A DNA stretch of 17,445 bases from the NCBI GenBank assembly GCA_016209665.1, contig JACQVT010000341.1:1-17445 (forward strand), given 5' to 3'. The stretch is from Planctomycetota bacterium. GTDB lineage: Bacteria > Planctomycetota > Phycisphaerae > UBA1845 > PWPN01. The translations under genes and the position numbers were made by a program. The first letter of the stretch is position 1; every line of letters starts with the position of its first letter. Below, piece after piece: positions 7,322-13,726 of the stretch. The notes beneath the pieces are model-generated. The model did not search any database, had not been told where the DNA came from, and worked only from the letters and a program-made list of their open reading frames with translations.

Positions 7322-7497
7322 GTGCTGTCAGAGACCCTCAGACCGACGGGACGGGTTGGAGTCCACGAGGTTTGTCGCAGGATCGTACGAGCGCATCGAC
7401 TTCGGACTCACCGCGGCGGAGCGTTCGGTCGCTGCCGTCGCGTCTCGATCCGTCGATGCGTCGCGGCTGGGGAACGGCTCGATGAAAGCCGCCTCGT

Positions 7498-8940
7498 TCA
7501 CGGCCGGCGGAGCAGCCGCTTCAACTCGCGGACGGTTTCCGCGTACTTGGGGTCTTTGGCGAGGTTGCGATACTCCTTGGGATCGGCGTCGTGGTCGTAG
7601 AGTTCGGCGCCCTGGCGGCCCTCGTCCCACTCGGTGTATCGCCACCGCTCGGTCCGCACGCTGCGGCCCATTAGGCCCCGCCGCGCCGGCCTCGCTGCCT
7701 GGGTGGTCCCAACCGGAACGCCCCGGGTCACCTGCGTGAACGCGGGCGCGGACCAGGCCGCCCGGGGGTCCTCGAGCAGCGGCCGCAGGCTCTTGCCCTC
7801 GGCCCCCGCCGCGTCGAGGCCGCACAAATCGGCCAGCGTCGGGTAGACGTCCACGAGTTCCACCGTGCGGCCGCAGCCCTTGCCCGCCCCGGCCGCGCCG
7901 GGCACGGCGATGATCAGCGGCACCCGGGCCGACTCCTCGAACAGGCTCATCTTCTGCCATTGGCCGTGCTCGCCCAGCAGCCACCCGTGGTCGCCGAAGA
8001 ACACGACGATCGTGTTGTCCGCCAGCTTCAGGCGGTCCAGGGCCGCCAGCAGTCGGCCCACCTGCGAGTCGACGAACGTCACGCAGGCGTGGTAGGCCTG
8101 CAGGAAGTTCATCAACTGCTCCGTCGTCAGCCCGTAGTTCGCCGGCCGGACGTGGAACGCGATCTCGGGAATCCCCGCCAGATGGTCCGCCGGTTCCCGC
8201 GGCAGCGAGAGGGTGGACTGAGGATGCTCCGCGAAGTAGTGCTTCGGCGCGACGCAGGGCACGTGCGGCCGAAAGAACCCGCACGCGATGAAGAACGGAC
8301 GGTCGCGGTGCTCCTCCATCAAGCGGATCACCTCGGACGCGATCTTCCCGTCGGTCTGCTCCTCGTCCGTGCCCTCGGCGGCCAGGAACGAGATCGCCGC
8401 CCCCAGCGAGCCCTTCTGGCCGGTGTACTGGATGACCTCATCCTCGTCGTCCTTGTCACGGCCCCTCGGGTTGATCCGCAGTTGCCACGACGGCGCGTCG
8501 TCCAGGCCGTCGGTGCCGATTTGTGCGGGCACGCCGTAGTGGTAGATCTTGCCCACCCGGGCCGCGAAGTAACCGTGCCGCTGAAACAGTTGGGGCAGCG
8601 TGGCCACGTCCGGCAGTTTCTCGCGGAAGTGCGTGCGGTTTTCGAGCACGCCCGTGGTGTCGGGCCGCCGCCCGGTCATGAACGACGCCCGGCTCGGGTT
8701 GCACAGCGGGAACTGGCAGTACGCCCGGTCGAACCGCATCCCCATCGACGCCAGCCGGTCAATGTTCGGCGTCTTGGCCACCGGGTACCCGTAGCAGCCG
8801 AGCGAGTTGTTCAGGTCATCTGAAATGACCAGCAGCACGTTCGGCGGCCGCGCAGGTTTGCCCCCCGCCGATGGTGCATCGCTACCGACAGCAACGCCGG
8901 CCAACAGCGACAGGACACTCAAGATAGTCAGTGATCGCAT
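7498..8940 (-). CDS. Secreted formylglycine-dependent sulfatase (iduronate-2-sulfatase-like)
   Basis: The product is 480 residues. The ATG at 8940 is preceded by GGAGG (8951-8947). The N-terminus MRSLTILSVLSLLAGVAVG is a signal peptide, so the enzyme acts in the periplasm or outside. NVLLVISDDL gives the metal-binding Asp pair (D41, D42). CNPSR (Cys80-Arg84) followed by ASFMTGRRP is the sulfatase signature whose Cys is oxidised to formylglycine. GDHGWLLGEHG (D317, H318) supplies further metal ligands, and KMSLFEESARVPLII follows as in the family. Overall order and length fit S1-family sulfatases near iduronate-2-sulfatase, which remove sulfate esters from polysaccharides. The exact glycan is not predictable. 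The gene begins 26 bp after proS and is probably co-transcribed with it. No sulfatase-maturing enzyme is in the window. Confidence 0.93.
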   Translation of the reverse strand: MRSLTILSVLSLLAGVAVGSDAPSAGGKPARPPNVLLVISDDLNNSLGCYGYPVAKTPNIDRLASMGMRFDRAYCQFPLCNPSRASFMTGRRPDTTGVLENRTHFREKLPDVATLPQLFQRHGYFAARVGKIYHYGVPAQIGTDGLDDAPSWQLRINPRGRDKDDEDEVIQYTGQKGSLGAAISFLAAEGTDEEQTDGKIASEVIRLMEEHRDRPFFIACGFFRPHVPCVAPKHYFAEHPQSTLSLPREPADHLAGIPEIAFHVRPANYGLTTEQLMNFLQAYHACVTFVDSQVGRLLAALDRLKLADNTIVVFFGDHGWLLGEHGQWQKMSLFEESARVPLIIAVPGAAGAGKGCGRTVELVDVYPTLADLCGLDAAGAEGKSLRPLLEDPRAAWSAPAFTQVTRGVPVGTTQAARPARRGLMGRSVRTERWRYTEWDEGRQGAELYDHDADPKEYRNLAKDPKYAETVRELKRLLRRP

Positions 8941-8946
8941 GAGATG

Positions 8947-8951
8947 CCTCC
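8947..8951 (-). promoter_or_regulatory. Ribosome binding site fixing the sulfatase start
   Basis: GGAGG lies 6 nt before ATG 8940. The frame is open upstream into the end of proS (to 9024), but the signal peptide begins at this ATG. Confidence 0.7.
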
Positions 8952-8966
8952 GGGCTGACAGCCTCC

Positions 8967-10496
8967 TCAATACGCCTTTCCGAACACGACGCGCTGACGG
9001 CTCGGCTTGCCGCTGACGACGCACTTACCGTCTTCCGCCGGGGCGTCCAGCGGGATGCAGCGGACCGTCACCTGCAAGTCGTTGCGGAGAGTCTCCTCCA
9101 CCTCGCGCTCGCCGCTCCAGTGGGCGAGGGCAAAGCCGCCGTGGATCTCCGGCTTGTCCTTGTTGGCCGGCGTGAAGAAAGCGTAGAAGTCGTCCTTGTT
9201 GTCGATGCGGACGGTATTGGCCTCGCGGAACGCCCTGGCCCGTTCCAGCAGGCCCTTTTGCATCTCATCGAGCAGGGCGGGGAGCCCGGCCACGAACTCC
9301 GCCCGCTTGGCGCTGTACTTTTCCTTGGGGCCCTGGTCGCGCCGGCCGACGAACACCGAGTCGGCCGCCATGTCCCGCGGCCCGACCTCCAGGCGCAGCG
9401 GGATACCCGCCTTGATCCAGCCCCAGACCTTCTCCCCGCCGCGGCCCTCGCGGGCATCCAACTCGACCTGCACGCATCGACCGTCGTAGTGCACGCCCCG
9501 CAGCTCGCGGGCGAGGTTCTCGCAATACTGCATGACCTCGGCCTTGGTCTCCTCCTTGTGGATCACCGGCAGGATCACCACGTGCGATGGAGCCAGCCGC
9601 GGCGGCAGCACCAGGCCGTCGTCGTCGCCATGCGTCATCACCAGCCCGCCGATCAGCCGCGTCGAGACGCCCCACGACGTCGTCCAGGCATGAATCCGCT
9701 CGCCCTTTTCGTCCAGGAACATGATCTCGGAGGCCTTTGCGAAGTTCTGGCCCAAAAAGTGCGACGTGCCGGCCTGGAGGGCCTTGCGGTCCTGCATCAT
9801 GGCCTCGATGCAGTACGTGTTCACCGCGCCGGGGAAGCGCTCGCCCTCGGTCTTCTCGCCCATGATGACCGGCATGGCCATGTACTCCTCGGCGAAGCGG
9901 GCGTAGACGTCGAGCATCTTCATGGTCTCGTCCATCGCCTCGTCGCGGGTGGCGTGGACGGTGTGGCCCTCCTGCCACAGGAACTCCGTCGTCCGCAGGA
10001 ACAGCCGCGTCCGCATCTCCCACCGCACGACGTTCGCCCACTGATTGATCAGCAGCGGCAGGTCGCGGTAGCTCTGCACCCACTTGGCGAACATCGCTCC
10101 GATGATCGTCTCGGAGGTCGGCCGGACGATCAGCGGCTCTTCCAGCTCCGCCCCCGGCGCCGGGGCGAGTTTGCCGTCCTTGCCCATCTCCAACCGGTGG
10201 TGCGTGACCACCGCGCACTCCTTGGCGAAGCCCTCGACGTGCTCGGCCTCCTTTTGCAGGTAGCTGATGGGGATGAACAAGGGGAAATAGGCGTTCTTGT
10301 GCCCGGTCTCCTTGAACATGCCGTCGAGCACGCGCTGGATGTTCTCCCACAGCGTGTACCCCCACGGCTTGATGACCATGCACCCCCGGACCGGCGAGTT
10401 CTCCGCCAGGTCCGCCGCCCGGATCACCTGCTGGTACCATTCCGGATAGTCTTCCGCCCGCGTGGGCGTGATTGCTGTCTGTACCTTGCCTGCCAT
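8967..10496 (-). CDS. proS: Prolyl-tRNA synthetase, archaeal/eukaryotic type (ProS type 3)
   Basis: The product is 509 residues and charges tRNA-Pro with proline in the cytoplasm. The start ATG 10496 has AGGAAGG 5 nt upstream (10508-10502). Class II motifs are present: RPTSET (125-130), motif 2 RWEMRTRLFLRTTEF (158-172), QAGTSHFLGQ (241-250) and DDDGLVLPPRLAP (291-303), the type-3 form of motif 3. An anticodon-binding domain follows (about 305-400), then a C-terminal domain ending in VVFGKAY with a terminal Tyr, as in archaeal-type enzymes. The bacterial editing insertion between motifs 2 and 3 is absent. In the C-terminal zinc-like region GKCVVSGKPS has one Cys where some relatives have two. 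The gene heads a likely operon with the sulfatase. Confidence 0.96.
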   Translation of the reverse strand: MAGKVQTAITPTRAEDYPEWYQQVIRAADLAENSPVRGCMVIKPWGYTLWENIQRVLDGMFKETGHKNAYFPLFIPISYLQKEAEHVEGFAKECAVVTHHRLEMGKDGKLAPAPGAELEEPLIVRPTSETIIGAMFAKWVQSYRDLPLLINQWANVVRWEMRTRLFLRTTEFLWQEGHTVHATRDEAMDETMKMLDVYARFAEEYMAMPVIMGEKTEGERFPGAVNTYCIEAMMQDRKALQAGTSHFLGQNFAKASEIMFLDEKGERIHAWTTSWGVSTRLIGGLVMTHGDDDGLVLPPRLAPSHVVILPVIHKEETKAEVMQYCENLARELRGVHYDGRCVQVELDAREGRGGEKVWGWIKAGIPLRLEVGPRDMAADSVFVGRRDQGPKEKYSAKRAEFVAGLPALLDEMQKGLLERARAFREANTVRIDNKDDFYAFFTPANKDKPEIHGGFALAHWSGEREVEETLRNDLQVTVRCIPLDAPAEDGKCVVSGKPSRQRVVFGKAY

Positions 10497-10666
10497 GTGT
10501 ACCTTCCTGCGACCAAACTTTACCCTAACGCGACCGTCTATTCTACAGGGCCTGGCGGCAGTCGCCCAGTGTTCCAGGCCGTGTGCCGGCCAGACAAGAG
10601 GGCACGCACGTTCGCTGGCGGTCTTACGAGTGCCTGCCTCGTACACCTGTGTCGACCCGACGCAGC

Positions 10667-10695
10667 CTGCACCCGCCACCCCCACGGTGTACAAT
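10667..10695 (+). promoter_or_regulatory. Possible promoter for the ATPase-RloB pair
   Basis: TACAAT at 10690-10695 is a good -10 box. The hexamer 17 bp upstream, CTGCAC, is a poor -35. It would place the transcript start about 25 nt before the ATG at 10729. This is a guess from consensus only. Confidence 0.3.
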
Positions 10696-10704
10696 GGAAG
10701 GGCT

Positions 10705-10718
10705 GGGACTCACGTCCC
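10705..10718 (+). other. Short hairpin directly before the ATPase ribosome binding site
   Basis: GGGAC and GTCCC flank a 4-nt loop (TCAC). The GAGGTG ribosome binding site (10719-10724) starts immediately after it, 4 nt before the ATG. It might modulate translation, but a stem of 5 bp can occur by chance. Confidence 0.3.
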
Positions 10719-10728
10719 GAGGTGCCGA

Positions 10729-12024
10729 ATGCTGATCGAGTTCAAGGTTGCCAACTTCCGCTCGTTCAGGGACGAGCAGACGCTTAGCATGGTCGCGAGC
10801 GAGGCCGACCAGACGCATCAGGCCAACCTCGTCCGGCAGGATGGCTTTGCCCTCGTGAAGGCTGCCGCCGTCTACGGCCCAAATGCTTCTGGCAAGAGCA
10901 ACCTCATATCAGCCTTGCAGTGTGTCCAGACCTTCGTTGGCGAATCCGCTTCAAGGATGAACCTTGAGGACGAGATTCCTGGAATATCACCATTCCGTCT
11001 CGACCAAGCCTATAGCGACCGCCCATCCAGCTTCGAAGTCCAGTTCACGACGAGGACGGCTCATTACCGGTACGGCTTCTCTGCCTCGCACTGGATGGTC
11101 TGCGAAGAATGGCTTTTCGTGCGGGAACCCCGCGTTGAGATCGAGAAACTGTTGTTCTCCCGAGAATGTAACCCCTCCAACGGGAAGACTTGCTGGGAAT
11201 TCGGTGAACCACTCGCCGGAGGCGACAGAGACATCATCGAGAAGAGAACACGGGAGAATGGCTTGGCGTTGTCCCGCGGTGCCGAGTTGAACGTCGGCCC
11301 CCTGCTTGAACCCTTCCGCTGGTTCCGCAACGAGCTGCGGGTACAAGATCTCTCGCAGAACCTTCACCCGCTTGTCCGCGACACGGTTCGTCGAATGGGC
11401 GACCCGGAGTTCAAGCGACATCTGATCTCCATGCTCCAACACGCGGACCTGGGCATCAAGAATATCGTGATCGTCGAGGGGCCCTGGGAGCAACGCCCGC
11501 TGATTCCGCTGACTCGGGCAACTGCCGAGGAGGGATCCGTATTCGCGGTCCACAGCACGAATACCCGCGATTCCACGGTCGACATGGACTTCTTTCGCGA
11601 TGAATCCCTCGGGACCCAGCGGTTCCTCGTGATGGCCGGTTTTCTTCTTTCCGCCCTGACCGAGGGACAGACGCTGGTGTTGGACGAGTTCGACTGCAGC
11701 CTCCATCCGCTGCTGGCCCGCAAGCTGATTGAGCTGTTCCAGAGCGAAGACCTCGGCAAAGCGGGCGGGCAACTCATCTTCGCCACGCACGATAGCACCT
11801 TGATGGACCCTGTCCTGTTCCGCAGGGATCAGATCTGGCTGGTCGAGAAGAACGCACTGGGGGGATCAGAGCTTTGCTCGGTCCACGATTTCGACGTAAG
11901 CAGCGAACGACCGACGACGGCAAGCCTCCAGCGAGACTATCTCGCAGGTCGATTTGGTGCTGTGCCGAGATTCGGCCCGACCTTCGAGGATCTGAAGCTG
12001 AAGCCCGCTGGAGCAAATGAATGA
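10729..12024 (+). CDS. AAA/ABC-type ATPase, RloA/AbiLi-like defence component
   Basis: The product is 431 residues; the start ATG 10729 has GAGGTG close upstream. It opens with MLIEFKVANFRSFRD, the usual N-terminus of SMC/ABC-like ATPases of the AAA_21/AAA_15 type. Walker A is GPNASGKS (50-57). A signature-like segment SLGTQRF lies near 293. Walker B is TLVLDEFDCSLHP (D319, E320), followed by a switch histidine in FATHDSTLMD (H354). The architecture and the RloB gene directly behind it match the RloA/RloB pair first seen in Campylobacter restriction loci and the AbiLi/AbiLii abortive infection system. Presumed role: the ATPase senses infection and controls the TOPRIM-like partner. The 4-nt overlap with RloB implies translational coupling. 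Anti-phage activity is inference from family, not shown here. Confidence 0.9.
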   Translation: MLIEFKVANFRSFRDEQTLSMVASEADQTHQANLVRQDGFALVKAAAVYGPNASGKSNLISALQCVQTFVGESASRMNLEDEIPGISPFRLDQAYSDRPSSFEVQFTTRTAHYRYGFSASHWMVCEEWLFVREPRVEIEKLLFSRECNPSNGKTCWEFGEPLAGGDRDIIEKRTRENGLALSRGAELNVGPLLEPFRWFRNELRVQDLSQNLHPLVRDTVRRMGDPEFKRHLISMLQHADLGIKNIVIVEGPWEQRPLIPLTRATAEEGSVFAVHSTNTRDSTVDMDFFRDESLGTQRFLVMAGFLLSALTEGQTLVLDEFDCSLHPLLARKLIELFQSEDLGKAGGQLIFATHDSTLMDPVLFRRDQIWLVEKNALGGSELCSVHDFDVSSERPTTASLQRDYLAGRFGAVPRFGPTFEDLKLKPAGANE

Positions 12025-12686
12025 TGAGGCGAGGCCGCGCCCCACTGGACATCCGACCGAAGCGCCTTCCCCGGCATCGCCAGCCCGTTGAGACAATCCT
12101 GATCGTTGGTGAAGGGAAGGAGACCGAGCCCAACTACTTCCGGGGCCTCCGCGACGACCCACGGGTGCGCGATCGAATCCGTTTGATCGTGAAGGAGGGC
12201 CGTGGGGGTTCCCCGGAGGACGTCACCCGGCAGGCCATCAAAGAAAAGGCTGATGCGGAGGACCGCCAGGAAGCATTCGAGGAAGTGTGGTGTGTATGGG
12301 ACTTGGAGGGATCGAACCAGTTCCAGTCAGCCCGAACGGCGATCGGCCTGGCCACCGCGAACGGCGTCACCCCCTGTGCCTCGAACCCGTGCTTCGAGGT
12401 GTGGTTCCTATCCCACTTTCAACGAGCGTCGCGTCCGTTCAACGACGGTGACGCTGTGATCCGGGAGCTGAACAGGTACTGGCAGGATCACTGCGGACAG
12501 AGGTATCGTAAGTCGGATGCAGACGTCTACAGTCGCCTGTCCGGCCTGACGAGCACCGCCATCAGCAATGCTCGGGAAGTCCTGGAGAGCGACCACCAAG
12601 GCAGGCCATGCATCGAAGCCAATTCCTCGACCGAGGTCTACCGCCTCGTCCGCCGGTTACTTGGACAACAGAAGGAGGCGACTTGA
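12021..12686 (+). CDS. RloB-family protein, TOPRIM-like putative effector
   Basis: The product is 221 residues. The ATG at 12021 overlaps the ATPase stop (ATGA), and GGAG at 12010-12013 gives a 7-nt spacing. Family hallmarks: ILIVGEGKETEPNYF (26-40), with the Glu expected at a TOPRIM active site; WCVWDLEG (90-97), where the acidic D94-x-E96 replaces the more usual D-x-D; SNPCFEVWFLSHF (121-133); and a C-terminal STEVYRLV. The N-terminal 20 residues are basic. It is the likely effector of the ATPase-RloB module, possibly acting on nucleic acid. The reaction has not been established for this family as far as I know. A second in-frame ATG at 12024 is an alternative start. Confidence 0.9.
   Translation: MMRRGRAPLDIRPKRLPRHRQPVETILIVGEGKETEPNYFRGLRDDPRVRDRIRLIVKEGRGGSPEDVTRQAIKEKADAEDRQEAFEEVWCVWDLEGSNQFQSARTAIGLATANGVTPCASNPCFEVWFLSHFQRASRPFNDGDAVIRELNRYWQDHCGQRYRKSDADVYSRLSGLTSTAISNAREVLESDHQGRPCIEANSSTEVYRLVRRLLGQQKEAT
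12672..12678 (+). promoter_or_regulatory. Ribosome binding site inside the end of rloB for a TTG start
   Basis: AAGGAGG lies 4 nt before TTG 12683, which overlaps the rloB stop (TTGA). It suggests the truncated gene behind rloB was once translated, possibly coupled to it. Confidence 0.5.
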
Positions 12687-12943
12687 CCGGTCGCATTGTC
12701 TCATGGGCGTCTCTCGTGGCTGTTGCTGTCCAGACCGCAACGGCACAGCCCGCGACCGCGCCGGCGGACGTCTGGCAGCGTAGCGACGCTGGCGAAACGC
12801 TGATCGTGCCGATGGCCAATGCACCGTTCCCGCACGAGAGCCGCAAGGACGGCTTCAAAACTCGCGACAAGGTGTTCCCGCGGCGGCGGCGCTGGCCGAA
12901 CGATGGGAGAATCATCTCTGGAACGGCCGACGAGATGAGTTGA
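12683..12943 (+). pseudogene. 5' stub of a secreted-protein gene, cut by a transposase remnant
   Basis: From TTG 12683 the frame encodes a signal-peptide-like start (TGRIVSWASLVAVAVQTATA) and then QPATAPADVWQRSDAGETL, PMANAPFPHESRKDGF. The NAPFPHESR stretch reminds me of secreted planctomycetal proteins of the alpha/beta-hydrolase kind, but this is weak recall. Homology would end near 12878. Beyond that the same DNA reads sensibly only in another frame as transposase, and this frame gives a basic nonsense tail (FPRRRRWPND) to a stop at 12943. The catalytic part is missing, so the gene is almost certainly dead. Confidence 0.55.
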
Positions 12944-13290
12944 TCGCCGAGTTCAAGGCGTACGCAGATCAATGGGGCCCGCCACAGGAGTCTGACGGCC
13001 CGGACCATCCCCGTCGGGTGCTGGCCAACAACGTCGGCTACTTCCAAGCGCATCGGCATCACATGGACTACCCGAAGTATCGGGCGAAAGGCTGGCCGAT
13101 CGGCTCCGGCGTCACCGAGTCGGCGGTCAAGCTGTTCAACAAACGGGTGAAAGGAACCGAGCAGTTTTGGAACGTGCCAGGCGTCGAGTCGATCCTGTCG
13201 TTGCGAGCCCTCTGGCTGGCCCAAGATGACCGATGGGAACGGTACTGGCAGGCCCGGCCAGCCTACAACAAGGCCACCAAAACTGTCACG
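12880..13290 (+). pseudogene. 3' remnant of a DDE transposase, ISKra4-like
   Basis: In the frame of 12880 the sequence reads AALAERWENHLWNG, then IAEFKAYADQWG, RVLANNVGYFQ and DYPKYRAKGWPIGSGVTESA, followed by VKLFNKRVKGTEQFWN and ILSLRALWLAQDDRW. The (G)xPIGSGVxES motif near the C-terminus, with its last catalytic Glu, is characteristic of ISKra4-type and related transposases. Everything before about residue AALAERWENH is gone, so only roughly the last 130 residues survive, without a start codon. The end is approximate: the frame continues to 13512 but after about 13290 it runs opposite the hicB gene and looks non-coding. I could not identify the terminal inverted repeats. Confidence 0.75.
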
Positions 13291-13340
13291 GACCCGCTGC
13301 GGACTCGGCCACCCGCTGCGTGTGGGGCATTCCCCAGGGA

Positions 13341-13553
13341 TCACGCCGCGTGGACGACATCCGCGGTCGCCGCGGGTGGGGGCACGGGTTCGCCGTGTCG
13401 ACGCAGGGAGTCGATGTGCAGGTCAACCGCCTCCGCGATGAGCCGTCTGGCCTCGTCGCGTGTGTCCCCACAGGAGACACAGCCCGGAAGGTCCGGCACG
13501 TATGCCGAGTAGCTCCCATCACTCGCCTTCTCGATGACAACCACGTAGTCCAT
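13341..13553 (-). CDS. HicB-like antitoxin, no HicA partner visible
   Basis: The product is 70 residues from ATG 13553, with GGAAGG just upstream. The sequence DYVVVIEKASDGSYSAYVPDLPGCVSCGDT, followed by RDEARRLIAEAVDLHIDSL, is the HicB N-terminal fold (partial RNase H-like), with the conserved PDLPGC core and the helical segment after it. The protein ends soon after GEPVPPP, so it lacks the C-terminal DNA-binding helix-turn-helix or ribbon-helix-helix domain seen in longer HicB proteins. No hicA (about 60 residues with a GSH motif) is found upstream in 13554-13726 or downstream, where the transposase remnant converges on it. It may be an orphan antitoxin, or a stand-alone HicB-fold protein. 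Confidence 0.82.
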   Translation of the reverse strand: MDYVVVIEKASDGSYSAYVPDLPGCVSCGDTRDEARRLIAEAVDLHIDSLRRHGEPVPPPAATADVVHAA

Positions 13554-13572
13554 ACCCTTCCACCCAGTCGTT

Positions 13573-13601
13573 ATTGTTACGAGTCCAGGCCGGTGGTTCA
13601 A
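13573..13601 (-). promoter_or_regulatory. Possible hicB promoter
   Basis: On the minus strand TTGAAC (13601-13596) and AACAAT (13578-13573) are separated by 17 bp. Transcription would start about a dozen bases before the ATG at 13553, leaving a short leader that contains the ribosome binding site. Confidence 0.4.
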
Positions 13602-13653
13602 GGGGGCGGTGAGCCGACTACGCCAAGCTATGTTGTGGCGGATGACGAGCCAC

Positions 13654-13693
13654 GGGGTTTATCCCCGGGCTTGGGTGCGCGGGGATAAACCCC
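13654..13693. repeat. Perfect 14-bp inverted repeat upstream of metX
   Basis: GGGGTTTATCCCCG (13654-13667) and its exact complement (13680-13693) are separated by 12 bp. There is no adjoining T run. Each arm is itself partly palindromic (GGGG...CCCC), so it can form a cruciform or a pair of small hairpins. It lies between the divergent hicB and metX-metW genes. It may be a dispersed extragenic palindrome or a regulatory site; only one copy is in the window. Confidence 0.7.
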
Positions 13694-13726
13694 ACGCCTC
13701 GTTAGCGATGACACTGGCGATGAAAG

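Larger units (their letters stand above)
7069..7497. other. Intergenic stretch of 429 bp
   Basis: No convincing gene is seen here. It holds the upstream region of the 7068 gene, including a possible minus-strand -10 box TACAAT (7140-7135) without a good -35, and the 31-bp hairpin at 7291-7321. The ORFs crossing it lack ribosome binding sites and family resemblance. Confidence 0.5.

Noticed and set aside
10462..10728. N-terminal extension of the AAA ATPase back to 10462
   Set aside because: The extension overlaps the start of proS and looks non-coding; the family's usual N-terminus starts at ATG 10729 with a ribosome binding site.
9120..10787. 555-codon plus-strand frame opposite proS
   Set aside because: The minus strand encodes an unmistakable prolyl-tRNA synthetase; the plus frame has no recognisable domain.
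13554..13726. A hicA toxin gene upstream of hicB
   Set aside because: No frame of suitable length or with the HicA GSH-type motif was found on the minus strand.
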